Shown here piece by piece: positions 36,001-42,230 of a stretch of 64,000 nt of DNA; position 1 is the first letter of the stretch; every line of letters starts with the position of its first letter. The position numbers and the translations under genes were made by a program. The stretch covers positions 672,806 through 736,805 of the forward strand of contig JAUICZ010000001.1 of assembly GCA_030429205.1 (NCBI GenBank). The letters are read 5' to 3'. Source of the stretch: Bacteroidia bacterium (GTDB lineage: Bacteria > Bacteroidota > Bacteroidia > Chitinophagales > Chitinophagaceae). The notes beneath the pieces are model-generated. The model worked only from the letters and a program-made list of their open reading frames with translations, had not been told where the DNA came from and made no database searches.

Positions 36001-36938
36001 TTACCGGTGCTAACTATATATGGGACTATAATGGAGGTAACGTATTGTCTGGTGCAGGTATAGGGCCTTATACTGTACAATGGAACAGTGCCGGCTTGAA
36101 GTTGGTAAAACTAAGTGTTACTAACCTGAATTGCGTGGAGGGAGACAGCCAATACGTTATGGTATATCCGCAACCGACAGCATCGTTCACAACAAGTGCA
36201 AATGATATTTGTATGGGCGAAGAAATGACGTTAGCTGCAAACAACATTAACGGCGCGACTTATGTATGGAAACTGTCTAATGGTATTACAGATAGTAGTA
36301 CAAATAACAACTATACCGTTAACTGGAATAGCGAAGGGAATAAGACGATAACATTAAAGGTAGTTTCTGCTGAAGGATGTGCTAGTGATATTGATAGCCA
36401 AACTGTAAGTGTACACGCACAACCGATAGTATCTATAGATGCGATTAATGTCGGAGATATTTGTATCAATGATACCATACAAATAGTAGCAACTGAAAAT
36501 GCTGATTATACATACTTATGGACAAGTGCAAATGAGTTACTTTCAAATGATGCATTTAATATTACGGCAAGGATAGCTCAACCTGCATTTATATATCTTG
36601 ATGTAAAAGACGCATGGAGTTGTACAACAAAAGACAGTGTTTTTGTAACAGCAGAGCCTTGTTGTAAAGTTTACTTCCCTACCAGCTTTACGCCTAATAA
36701 CGATGGTAAAAATGATGTGTTTAAAGGTATCACTGCAGGACATCAAAGTATCATCAAGTTTATTGTTGTCAACCGTTGGGGTATTACAGTTTTTGAAAGT
36801 AATAACTCAAACAAGGGGTGGGATGGAACATTAAATGGAGTGCCGCAAGACATAGGTACCTACAACTACTATATTAAATATACTTGTAGCGATGGTAGTA
36901 TACAGGAGCACAAAGGAGATGTTATACTAATCAGATAA
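24060..36938 (+). CDS. Giant SprB-like modular surface protein, T9SS type B cargo
   Basis: A 4292-residue protein, start codon GTG (no ATG available; a stop lies 21 nt upstream in frame). A signal peptide (residues 1-25, ending QSQA) is followed by the Bacteroidota surface domain THAAGGEISYEW...FYRDC (about 26-300) and several Ig-like modules. From about residue 660 to 3800, three module types alternate: A (PTTCxGTEGSITLxGL, then YKKNGxxQTP), B (NTPICQGDTLKLFG, SWTGPNSF, NNCTS) and C (SNSPVCSGxxLxLT, TYSWSGPNGF, VNGCxSEPDT). Thirteen A modules are counted, most followed by B and C. The end has two Ig-like (YCQNETATQL), three PKD-like modules and CHU_C (FTPNNDGKNDVFKG, VNRWGITVFES, GWDGTLN). 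Probably a T9SS-exported adhesin or gliding filament. It abuts phr with a 1-nt gap. Confidence 0.92.
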   Translation: MQKHFLYAVLVLIIWTLLPKQSQATHAAGGEISYEWVSDSTYRIYFKFYRDCSGAAAPGTSVLLCYSDTCNSVSGNVFLYKMTKLPDSSNNGSPVSNGCPGVGTRCTSTTSAVPSYQEWWYTNTVSLPGKCGLWKFSVNIGNRNPSGNLVNAGSRQLYAEAQLNNLVAQGNSSPYFSVKPVPSVCINKPYTYNNGGVDPNSDSLRFEMARPLHTTGNCPATTTIIPFETDSPAYNLTNNPIQTNGTFSIDSSNGQMTFTPSSLGSATMSIKINEYRNGVWIGSVIRDIQVQVINCNVPTPTVTTISNTIIGGTYVNGRVEACAGVGMTFCFDLKSSDTSALLIASDNHNAAAPNSTVNYTGQQSDSIRGCLSWTPGTLDTGLRVFTVTVKDSSCKSPGVIIGQTFVLPIYIWPITDIVKDTSICYGDSVQLTAVGGSSFTWSVISGGSPITTLSCTTCKQPYASPTTTTQYVVSNSSVQYCSKNKDTVSVGVADIRFDTLTATSNAPVCEYDSLKLYSTAVPTTGHSYYWTGPNGFSSNLQNPVISIPTSLDSGYYVLRSTRGGCFSNPDSISVEIKPAPDTPVATSNSPLCVGDTLKLFTPTASGATYTWAGPNSFADTAQNPVILNAGTIASGAYTIYTTAANGCSSLTDTANVSVYVIPSIDTAIATNPTTCSGNNGTIKLTGLSNSTTYTVNYKKNGVAQTPSAKTSNGSGEVTITNLTAGTYSEFTVAANGCESDTANMVVLLDPIAPVISVSSNTPVCQGDTILLTSSADSTGVTWSWTGPNGFSSSAQNPAKTNAVVADSGMYYLTASKNNCASDTDSVLVVVYPTPILPVANSNTPVCSGDSIVLSCSTISGADYYWSGPNSFTDTVQNPVVTSVQLIDSGDYLVYVKVNGCQSATDTTHVSVIETPSKPAANSNTPLCDGDTLLLTSSTVSGATYSWSGPSSFTSSAQNPVVTNVTPAMSGTYVLTVTQNGCGSEGDSTVVSIYAIPDTPTATNNTPICTDNTLMLFADTVSGATYSWIGPNSFTSSTQNPAISNADTSKNGIYTVIATVNGCASAPSSTTATISALPTPIISSSTVVNTTTCGGGDGKIILTGLDTSTVYIVNVKRDGVSLPPDTITTDGTGKITIDSLSAGSYTDMTVTSPIGCTSDALPTLVLSDPAAPNISIDTTVNTTTCLGSNGSITIKGLQNSATYTVNYNKNGVAQTPQMLNSTGDGKITISNLAAATYDSINVTIINCVSNYLGPIVINDPDAPVVSLNSNTPICNGDTLKLFGSADSTGVTWSWTGPNSFTSNNQNPVLNTTTLLDSGWYYLTAAKNNCTSSVDSVLAVIFPIPAQPTANGNTPVCSGSDLNLTTASVIGADYFWGGPNGFSSTGKSPTITRIDTNDAGKYYLRITVNGCSSPTDTLDVVVNSTPVVSSTSFAHPITCLGTEGSITLAGLLSNTIYSVDYKKNNVSQIPVSVTSDGSGNVVLTNLTAGTYSEVTVTINGCTSNASGSFVLADPIAPVINVNNNTPICQGDTLKLFGSADSSGVTWSWTGPNSFSSTDQNPVVASALPIMSGDYILTATKNNCTSEPDTTTATVTPTPTTPTAGSNSPVCSGNDLLITSDTISGATYSWSGPNGFNDTAQNPVRLSADTAMSGNYIVQVTVSNCISEPDTAIVVIHQTPSIASTSFTHPITCLGTEGTITLTGLLNNTAYDVSYKKNGTSQSSTAITSNGSGALTITSLTAGVYSEIKVALNNCPSDTTSSITLVDPNAPAVTASNNTPICQDGNVQFTATADSSGVTWSWIGPNSYTSAQQNPSINNALPIHSGVYTVTATLNNCTSVADTTTVLVKPTPVTPTAGSNSPICSGVTLFVTSNSISGATYSWSGPNGFSDTVQNPVRFSADTTMAGNYIVYVAVDNCISEPDTTTVVIHQTPSIAGTSYSHPTTCNGTDGSITLTGLINSGTYGVSYLKNGTPQIPLNLTANSSGEVVIPNLGAGTYNQIYVTLNACSSDTTLPITLSDPNAPVVTASNNTPICQDGNVQFTATADSSGVIWSWIGPNSYTSAQQNPSINNALPIHSGIYTVTATLNNCTSVADTTTVLVKPTPATPIANSNSPLCQGSLLQFTASTVANATYTWTGPNGFSDTSQNPSRNNADTNATGDYWVYVTVDGCVSEADTTSVVVHHVPSIASTTHVNPTTCNGTEGSITLKGLRNTETYGITYLKNGVPQIPLNIAANTTGDVIIPNLGAGTYSNIYVTLNGCSSDTTSSVTLVDPNAPVVTATNNTPICESDTIKLFAQADSAGVVWSWSGPNTYTSSQQNPVIANAVPAQSGVYTLTATLNNCTSVADTTTVLVKPTPATPVANSNSPICAGSSLFLTSSTISNADYSWSGPNSFTATVQNPIINNADTVASGNYIVYVTVNGCESERDTTSVVVHHIPSIASSSFTNPTTCLGTEGTITLTGLRNTETYTVNYMKNGVPQTSLNIAANISGDVVMTNLGAGTYSRISVLLNGCQSDTITSVVLTDPDAPVVTATNNTPICQTFNIILTGQADSTGVTWSWTGPNSFTSNQQVQILSNAVPAQSGSYILTATKNNCTSEPDTTIVLVKPTPVTPIAGSNTPVCSGNILLLMADTITNATYSWIGPNNFVSSQRNPSVNNVTTAATGTYQVIATVDGCVSAPTTTSVVVNKTPAITNSIAVNPTTCGGSDGSITLQGLDNGSLYTINYKKNGVAQTPLTLSANTSGEVVMSGLNAAIYSQIDATINGCPSDTLAPIVIENPAAPAVNATNNTPVCEDATAQLNGSSDSTGVVWNWTGPNSFTATSQNVMFNNAQPALTGNYVLTATKHNCTSEPDTTFVTVHPTPDTPYAINNGPLCTGNKLYLEALSIAGSTYSWAGPKGFTDTSRTPVLSNVDTSYSGKYIVIATVNGCVSEPDTTTVVVNPLPAPQIGGFTIGHPTTCGGSDGFITLGGLDINTTYTINYTKNGVAQTPIVKITNSTGSLTLSNLTQGNYDSMRVTSGNNGCSSNLLPLFELHDPNAPAVVLDTFYHVTTCGGTDGKIVFKGLVPGSTYSVAYVYGSNPQTVISKTGDANGKVVIDGLDNGIYHSISFTIYNCTTALSNVVKMLDPNAPEITAISNNPVCEGDSIVFTTTADSSNVTWSWGGPVGFTSTLQNPVIYGADTTDAGIYVVTATKNNCTSLQDTVLVNVVPKPLTPVVGSNSPICAGSTLTLTANSFVGAGYHWSGPNGFADTLQNPVINNADTSVTGVYFVYTTVQGCQSSTASISVQVNEIPTFDSVTYNHPTTCTGIEGGIQIHGLRNNETYIVNYKKNGTAQTAQFITTNNTGVLSLSNLSAGMYTQITVTRNSCVSDTTAPIVLHDPNAPVVTANNNTPICEGDTLKLFGQSDSTGVAWTWTGPNSYYSNTQNPVVNTAYPVQSGVYILTAVLNNCTSDPDSTTVLVKPNPTVPNAGNNSPLCNGDSLSLTATTVSGASYTWSGPNSFSDTNQNTSILNVTPSVSGWYYVFTTMNGCVSEKDSTQVNVYPIPSITGATYSNPTTCSGTQGSITLSGMTNGTSYVVNYKKNGVTQTPVNVVGNGSGTVTITGLGAGTYDEITVTIVSCVSNKVGPIVLSDPNAPTVTASNGTPICQGGTITLFGQSNMSGVTWSWTGPASFTSNLQNPTITNAVPAQSGNYYLIATRNNCTSAPDTTVVTVYPTPPTPTVNNNGPLCTGDSLILTASTIANAKYQWSGPNSFNDTNQNTGIGNVVPAISGSYNVTASINGCVSATGTTVVTVNTIPNAPTATAFWFYCQDDTATALTATGQNLLWYTVPTGGTGSVTPIVPPTTVAGVTDYYVSQTVNGCESPRTKITVTIHPTPALPVATPNIFTYCQNETATQLNAMGTNLMWYIQLIGGPSSSTAPTPATNTTGSFNWYVTQTNSFGCESEKTKVSVAVVPNSKATITASKDSICIYDSTVLNVSSNITGANYIWDYNGGNVLSGAGIGPYTVQWNSAGLKLVKLSVTNLNCVEGDSQYVMVYPQPTASFTTSANDICMGEEMTLAANNINGATYVWKLSNGITDSSTNNNYTVNWNSEGNKTITLKVVSAEGCASDIDSQTVSVHAQPIVSIDAINVGDICINDTIQIVATENADYTYLWTSANELLSNDAFNITARIAQPAFIYLDVKDAWSCTTKDSVFVTAEPCCKVYFPTSFTPNNDGKNDVFKGITAGHQSIIKFIVVNRWGITVFESNNSNKGWDGTLNGVPQDIGTYNYYIKYTCSDGSIQEHKGDVILIR
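26050..35450 (+). repeat. In-frame tandem array of A-B-C coding modules
   Basis: About 9.4 kb of the giant gene is a direct repeat array. A modules start near 26050, 27300, 27575, 28330, 29090, 29855, 30610, 31370, 32130, 32900, 33180, 33930 and 34690. From 28330 onward the unit A-B-C recurs every 750-770 nt, except for a doubled A at 32900/33180. Two A modules are also doubled at 27300/27575, and three C-type modules stand in a row at 26575-27300. Each module has two cysteines about 50-60 residues apart. Confidence 0.85.
29350..30366 (+). repeat. Near-identical 759-nt-spaced duplicate inside the array
   Basis: The segments 29350-29606 and 30109-30365 differ at only about a dozen positions by eye over roughly 255 nt, including uninterrupted identical runs of about 60 nt. 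Other B modules match at protein level but not at DNA level, so this pair is a recent duplication or conversion. Confidence 0.8.
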
Positions 36939-36939
36939 G

Positions 36940-38259
36940 CTATCTGGCAGGTTTCATACTGTCTTTAAGGGCTGCTTTGTAGGTAGCTAAACATCGTTCA
37001 CGAGCAAAGCTGTGATCTACTATTGGTTGCGGATAAGAGAATTCATCTAATTCGGGTACCCATTTTCTGATGTATTTCAAATCCGGATCGAACTTTTTGG
37101 TTTGCAGGTAAGGGTTAAATACCCTGAAGTATGGGGCAGCATCGCAACCACTACCGGCTGCCCACTGCCAACCGCCATTGTTAGATGCCAAGTCGAAATC
37201 TAAAAGCTTTTCAGCAAAGTATGCTTCTCCCCATCGCCAGTCTATCAGCAGGTGTTTGCTTAAAAAGCTGGCCACAATCATCCGTACACGATTGTGCATG
37301 TAGCCCGTTTCATTCAGCTCGCGCATACCGGCATCTACAATAGGGTATCCTGTTTTACCGGTACACCATAGTTTAAACTCCTCTTCATTATTCCGCCATT
37401 CAATATTATCATACTGCTCTTTAAAAGACTGCTGTACTACTTGTGGAAAGTGCCATAAGATCATCTGGTAAAAATCTCGCCAAATAAGTTCGTTCAATAG
37501 CTTTTCGTTACCGACATTGTTCACCAGCTTTCTGATGCTTATTGTGCCAAAGCGTAGGTGTACACTTAAACGGGTAGTTCCATTTATAGATGGTATATCT
37601 CGAGTTTTGTGATAGTCCTTTGCAACTTTCTCATCTAGTTCAGGCTCAACAACATCATAGGTTGTGGTTTCAAAACCAATATCCTCTACGGTTTGTAAGG
37701 TAATGGCATCTTGTCGATAAAAATTGTCAAAGTATTTTTCGGTAGGGTAAGCTTTTTTATAAAAGTCATTGAGTTTGACTTTCCATTTTTTACTGTAAGG
37801 TGTGTAAACTGTATAGGGTGTGCCGTCGTCTTTAAGCACTTCGTCTTTCTCGAATATTACCTGGTCTTTATAACTACGAAAGCTGATGCCTTTTTCTTTT
37901 AGAAATGCTGCAATCTCGGCATCTCTTTCTTTGGCATAAGGTTCATAATCATGATTGGTATATACTGCAGATATGTTGTAAAGATCTGTCAGCTTTTTAA
38001 AGCTGGCTTCGGGAGTGCCGTGCAAAACATGTAATGTGCTACCGATGGCTGTTAGTTCATCCTGTAGTTTACTTAAGCTGTCGTGTATGAACTGTATGCG
38101 TTTGTCTTTTTTCTCAGACAGATCGTCCAGAATATTCGTATCGAAAATAAAGATTGGTACAACTGCATTACCGGATCTTAACGCACGGTATAACCCTGCA
38201 TTATCATGCAATCGCAGATCTCTACGAAACCAGAAAATGGATATGTTTTTCGACATCAA
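36940..38259 (-). CDS. phrB: Deoxyribodipyrimidine photolyase / cryptochrome family
   Basis: A 439-residue flavoprotein that uses blue light to split pyrimidine dimers in DNA. The N-terminal Rossmann part begins ISIFWFRRDLRLHDNAGL (antenna domain to about residue 130). The FAD-binding C-terminal part has NGTTRLSVHLRFGTISIR, LIWRDFYQMILWHFP, and the class I signature DFDLASNNGGWQWAAGSGCD then PYFRVFNP. Length is a little short of the usual 450-480 but all main motifs are present. Two adjacent ATGs (38259, 38256) are possible starts. It follows the oxidoreductase subunit by 39 nt on the same strand and may be co-transcribed. A cryptochrome-only role cannot be excluded. Confidence 0.9.
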   Translation of the reverse strand: MMSKNISIFWFRRDLRLHDNAGLYRALRSGNAVVPIFIFDTNILDDLSEKKDKRIQFIHDSLSKLQDELTAIGSTLHVLHGTPEASFKKLTDLYNISAVYTNHDYEPYAKERDAEIAAFLKEKGISFRSYKDQVIFEKDEVLKDDGTPYTVYTPYSKKWKVKLNDFYKKAYPTEKYFDNFYRQDAITLQTVEDIGFETTTYDVVEPELDEKVAKDYHKTRDIPSINGTTRLSVHLRFGTISIRKLVNNVGNEKLLNELIWRDFYQMILWHFPQVVQQSFKEQYDNIEWRNNEEEFKLWCTGKTGYPIVDAGMRELNETGYMHNRVRMIVASFLSKHLLIDWRWGEAYFAEKLLDFDLASNNGGWQWAAGSGCDAAPYFRVFNPYLQTKKFDPDLKYIRKWVPELDEFSYPQPIVDHSFARERCLATYKAALKDSMKPAR

Positions 38260-38298
38260 CTACAATAACAGCAAAATACAGTTATTGTTTGAGCGCGG

Positions 38299-40143
38299 TT
38301 AGAGTAATTCTTCAACTGCGTTGATCAACTCTCTACGTGTAATTGGCACACCCTTAATTTTGTTGTAGCCTTTCGCATCTATCAGAAACTCATCGCGGAT
38401 GATCTTGATCAGCTGACCGTTATTGATCTCCGGAATAAGTACTGTTTTATAGTTGTTCAATACCTCGCCCAGATTTTTAGGGAAAGGACGCAGATAACGA
38501 AGGTGAGCATGTGCAACAGATTTGTCATCTGCCTGCAGATCCCTCACAGCACTTTTAATAGCACCGTAGGTAGAGCCCCAGCCTAATACCAACACATCAC
38601 CTTTTTCAGGGCCGCTATCCAGCTCTTGTAAAGGAATGTAATCTGCTATTAGATCTATTTTCTGCTGGCGTACTTTTACCATGTGCTGGTGATTCTCCGG
38701 ATCGTAAGACACGTTACCTGTTACATCTTCTTTTTCCAAACCACCAATGCGGTGTTCTAGTCCGGGTGTACCAGGTACTGCCCATTGGCGTACCAGCTTT
38801 TCATCTCTTAAGTATGGTAAAAAGTCTGCCTCGTCAGAGGACAAGCCTTCTTTGAATTTTACTTCAATAGGTTTCAGGTCTTTCGATTGAGGGTAGCGCC
38901 AAGGCTCTGCGCCATTGGCAATATATCCGTCGCTCAGGAACATAACAGGTGTCATGTGTTGTACCGATATGCGCGAAGCTTCGTACACAGCATCAAAGCA
39001 GTCACCCGGCGTTGCCGCAGCAACAACTGGCATAGGGCACTCCCCGTTACGACCATAATATGCTTGCAGCAAGTCGCTTTGCTCTGTTTTAGTTGGTAAA
39101 CCTGTTGATGGCCCTCCACGCTGTATATTGACTATTAGTAAAGGTATCTCCAGCATTACAGCTAAGCCTATTGCTTCTGTTTTTAAAGCAATTCCTGGTC
39201 CCGAAGAGGTTGTTACACCAAGGCTACCTCCGTAAGAGGCACCAATGGCAGCAGTTACACCTGCAATCTCATCTTCTGCCTGAAAGGTGCGTATACCAAA
39301 ATTCTTGTGTCTGGCCAGCTCGTGTAAAATGTCGGATGCCGGTGTAATAGGGTATGTACCTAAAAATATAGGCAAGCCCGATGTTTCGCCGGCTGCAATA
39401 ATACCATAAGCCAATGCAGTATTTCCTGTAATGCTCCTGTAGTTACCAGCTGGTAGTTTTGCTTTGTCTACTTTATAGCGAGTAGTGAATGCCTCAATTG
39501 TATCGCCGTAGTTATAACCTGCTTTTAGTGCCGTTATATTACTTTCCAGTATGTCTTCTTTCTTTCCGAACTTTTCGTTTAAGAAAGTAATGGTGCTTTC
39601 CATATCTCTGTTATACAGCCAATACAGAAAGCCCAGCACAAACATGTTTTTCGAGCGGTCTTTCTCTTTAGTACCTAGTTTTATTTCTTTTAATGCTTCG
39701 CGGGTAAGTTTGGTAATATCTATTTTATATACCTGATACCCCTGCAAGCTATCATCTTCCAGCGGGTTAACATCATCAGCGTAGTTCGCCAGTCTCAGGT
39801 TTTTGGCATCAAACCCGTCAGTATTTACAATAACAATACCGCCTTGTTTTAAGCTGCCAATATTTACTTTCAACGCAGCAGCATTCATAGCTACCAACAC
39901 ATCGCAGCTATCCCCGGGGGTGTAGATCTCGTTACTGGAAAAACGCAACTGGAAACCACTAACGCCGGGTACAGTACCCTGCGGGGCACGTATCTCGGCC
40001 GGGAAATCCGGAAATGTAGAAAGATCACTGCCAGAAAGGGCAGTATTATTGGTAAACTGCGTACCTGTAAGTTGCATACCATCACCACTGTCACCTGCAA
40101 ATTTGATGACTACCTCTTCAACTGTTTGTGTAGAAACCGACAT
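38299..40143 (-). CDS. korA: 2-oxoacid:acceptor oxidoreductase, alpha subunit (KorA type)
   Basis: A 614-residue subunit of a ferredoxin-dependent 2-oxoacid (probably 2-oxoglutarate) oxidoreductase. The N-terminal gamma-type domain (1-200) shows VIKFAGDSGDGMQLTGTQFT and FPAEIRAPQGTVPGVSGFQL. The pyrimidine-binding domain follows (about 235-430) with PITPASDILHELAR, QAEDEIAGVTAAIGASYGG and TTSSGPGIALKTEAIGLA. The C-terminal domain has VLGWGSTYGAIKSAV. This gamma-alpha fusion is standard for KorA. The catalytic TPP-binding beta subunit (KorB) usually follows directly, but here a photolyase follows instead, so the partner must be elsewhere. A TAAATTTG box lies 17 nt upstream. Confidence 0.9.
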   Translation of the reverse strand: MSVSTQTVEEVVIKFAGDSGDGMQLTGTQFTNNTALSGSDLSTFPDFPAEIRAPQGTVPGVSGFQLRFSSNEIYTPGDSCDVLVAMNAAALKVNIGSLKQGGIVIVNTDGFDAKNLRLANYADDVNPLEDDSLQGYQVYKIDITKLTREALKEIKLGTKEKDRSKNMFVLGFLYWLYNRDMESTITFLNEKFGKKEDILESNITALKAGYNYGDTIEAFTTRYKVDKAKLPAGNYRSITGNTALAYGIIAAGETSGLPIFLGTYPITPASDILHELARHKNFGIRTFQAEDEIAGVTAAIGASYGGSLGVTTSSGPGIALKTEAIGLAVMLEIPLLIVNIQRGGPSTGLPTKTEQSDLLQAYYGRNGECPMPVVAAATPGDCFDAVYEASRISVQHMTPVMFLSDGYIANGAEPWRYPQSKDLKPIEVKFKEGLSSDEADFLPYLRDEKLVRQWAVPGTPGLEHRIGGLEKEDVTGNVSYDPENHQHMVKVRQQKIDLIADYIPLQELDSGPEKGDVLVLGWGSTYGAIKSAVRDLQADDKSVAHAHLRYLRPFPKNLGEVLNNYKTVLIPEINNGQLIKIIRDEFLIDAKGYNKIKGVPITRRELINAVEELL

Positions 40144-40160
40144 AGACTAAAAATAGTTCG

Positions 40161-40168
40161 CAAATTTA
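40161..40168 (-). promoter_or_regulatory. Candidate -7 box for korA
   Basis: The minus strand reads TAAATTTG (exact TAnnTTTG), 17 nt before the korA ATG. Confidence 0.5.
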
Positions 40169-40325
40169 GTCATTTTAAGACGGATAAGCATATCGGGATA
40201 CTTTATGCCGACATTTTTAACGTCACATATAATATTTCCCGATTATGTCCGTTATATATGCACACCAGCCCCTAGATGCCCTGCTTATTAACGCTTTGTA
40301 TACAGCATTCCTCAATGTTTTACCG

Positions 40326-40333
40326 TAGGTTTG
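40326..40333 (+). promoter_or_regulatory. Candidate -7 box for the VWA-GNAT-FemAB-like unit
   Basis: TAGGTTTG matches TAnnTTTG exactly and ends 19 nt before the ATG at 40353. No clear -33 box. Confidence 0.5.
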
Positions 40334-40352
40334 TAGATAGTCCGATAACAGA

Positions 40353-42224
40353 ATGCGTTTTTTTACATATATCATATTTGCAGTACTATTTTGTTTCAGT
40401 AGCCAGAGTTATGCTCAAAATTACAAGGCGAAAAAACCACGTATCCTCATTTTGTTGGATGGTTCGTCCAGTATGATCAAGCAATGGACCGCTAATGATA
40501 TACGTTTCGAAGCAGCAGCCCGTATTGTAGACCGATTGATGGACAGTGTATATGCAGTAAACCCGAATGTAGAGTTCGCGTTGCGGGTATATGGCCATCA
40601 GCACCCTACGGTAGATAATAACTGTTTTGATACCAAGCTGGAAGTGCAGTTTAGTAAAGACAACTATTCTCAAATGATGCTGAGGTTAGCAGCGCTTAAC
40701 CCGCTGGGCGTTTCGCCTATTGCCTATTCTTTGCAACAAGCAGCCGAAAAAGATTTACTACGTTTGGATGAGAACAAATACAGCCTGATACTAATAACTG
40801 ATGGTGGCGAAAGCTGTGATGGTAACATATGTGCTGTTGTAGAGCAGTTGCTTAATAAAAAGATAGACTTTAAGCCGTACATCTTGAGCCTGGTAGATTA
40901 TGCACCCCTAAGACAACAATACAAATGTCTGGGAGATTATTTATTGGTAGACAAACCTGAAAAGATAGAACCCGTAGTAGGAAAAATAGTTTCTGCCTAT
41001 AAAAGAACATTTATACAAACCTCTACGGTAAAGCAGATAGATAAGCCTGTAATAAAAGCTGAACCAAAACTTGTAGTAGCTAAAGCTCCGGCATATACAC
41101 CGCCGGTAGTTAAGGAAGAGCCTAAGCCTACTCCCCCACCTGTACAGAAAAAAGAACCGAAACCTCCAGTACCGGACCCGGTAAAAAAATCAAGTATAGT
41201 TGTTGAGGAGAAACAGCAGAGAGAAAAAATGCCTTTGCCTGCTATGGGCACTGCAAGAAGAAGGTTATTGCCACAGATGTATGTAACACGTTCTTTACGT
41301 AAGGTTGACGTTCCTAAATACGTACCGATGGTATTTGAAGAAGTACCGCCACCGCCACCCAAACGACCTACACAGCCTGTATACAAACCAATGGCAACGA
41401 ACAAGGTAAGCACTACACCTGTTGTACGTAATACGCCTGCAGCACCTAAAAAAGTAGAGGCAACAGTAACGCGAGAAGAAGCAGAAAAAACAACACTTGA
41501 GTTATTCTTCTGGGACGGTAAAGGCAAGTATTATCAAACTGCACCCGAAGTTGTTTTGCTGGACAGACAAACAGGAAAACCTGTGTACAAGTTTAACAGA
41601 ACGGTAGATGTATATGGTAACCCAAGGCCACAGGAGAATATCCCGGTTGGTGTATTCGACTTTACTATTACAGGTGCAGACAATTATTTTGTAAGAAACG
41701 TAGAGATTAAGGCCGATCAAAAAAATAAACTGAAATTCACTGTACACAGTGCGTCACTGTCGTTCTACTACATTGGTAATAAAGGCCGTCCTGTAAAAGA
41801 GTTTGCTGCAAGGGTAAATAAAACGTTGAAGCGCAATGCGGTTACCAAACAGTTTTGCACAGATAAACTAGAGTACGAGCCTGATAACTATCATATAGAG
41901 ATCAATACCAACCCGATAGAGGTAAGAAACATAGATCTTGAAATGGGAAAGGTAATGGCCTTAGGTATTGATGAGCCGGGTAAAGTAAAGATCATTAACC
42001 CTAATGGTTATAAGATAACGGGCTTTGTATATCAGCTGGGCGAAAGATACAAGCAGTTTAAGCCTATGAATGTAACAGGTAACATTTTACAACAAGAGTT
42101 TTTGATACAGCCAGGCAGATACAAAGTGGGCTATAACAAAACACCTGAAATTCCGGGAAGCAAACCATCTGTAAAGCAATTTGTTATCAAGAGTAACATC
42201 ATTGCTGAAATAACATTGGACTAG
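40353..42224 (+). CDS. Exported von Willebrand factor A protein with proline-rich linker
   Basis: A 623-residue exported protein. A signal peptide ends SQSYAQ. The VWA domain (about 28-215) has a complete metal-ion site: RILILLDGSSSM (D-x-S-x-S), a GVSPIAYSL loop and LILITDGGESCDG. A proline/lysine-rich linker of about 120 residues follows (VKEEPKPTPPPVQKKEPKPP). The C-terminal 240 residues form beta-rich domains that I cannot assign (TLELFFWDGKGKYYQ, GVFDFTITGADNYFV, FLIQPGRYKVGYN). VWA domains bind protein partners through a divalent metal. The linker suggests spanning the periplasm or cell wall. It leads a tight unit with two acyltransferase-fold genes (6-nt gap, then 4-nt overlap), so a joint envelope role is inferred. 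Confidence 0.8.
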   Translation: MRFFTYIIFAVLFCFSSQSYAQNYKAKKPRILILLDGSSSMIKQWTANDIRFEAAARIVDRLMDSVYAVNPNVEFALRVYGHQHPTVDNNCFDTKLEVQFSKDNYSQMMLRLAALNPLGVSPIAYSLQQAAEKDLLRLDENKYSLILITDGGESCDGNICAVVEQLLNKKIDFKPYILSLVDYAPLRQQYKCLGDYLLVDKPEKIEPVVGKIVSAYKRTFIQTSTVKQIDKPVIKAEPKLVVAKAPAYTPPVVKEEPKPTPPPVQKKEPKPPVPDPVKKSSIVVEEKQQREKMPLPAMGTARRRLLPQMYVTRSLRKVDVPKYVPMVFEEVPPPPPKRPTQPVYKPMATNKVSTTPVVRNTPAAPKKVEATVTREEAEKTTLELFFWDGKGKYYQTAPEVVLLDRQTGKPVYKFNRTVDVYGNPRPQENIPVGVFDFTITGADNYFVRNVEIKADQKNKLKFTVHSASLSFYYIGNKGRPVKEFAARVNKTLKRNAVTKQFCTDKLEYEPDNYHIEINTNPIEVRNIDLEMGKVMALGIDEPGKVKIINPNGYKITGFVYQLGERYKQFKPMNVTGNILQQEFLIQPGRYKVGYNKTPEIPGSKPSVKQFVIKSNIIAEITLD

Positions 42225-42230
42225 TTGTTC

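Noticed and set aside
40995-41530. Minus-strand frame of 176 residues opposite the VWA linker
   Set aside because: It is the shadow of the proline/lysine-rich linker (glycine/leucine-rich in reverse) and has no start signals.
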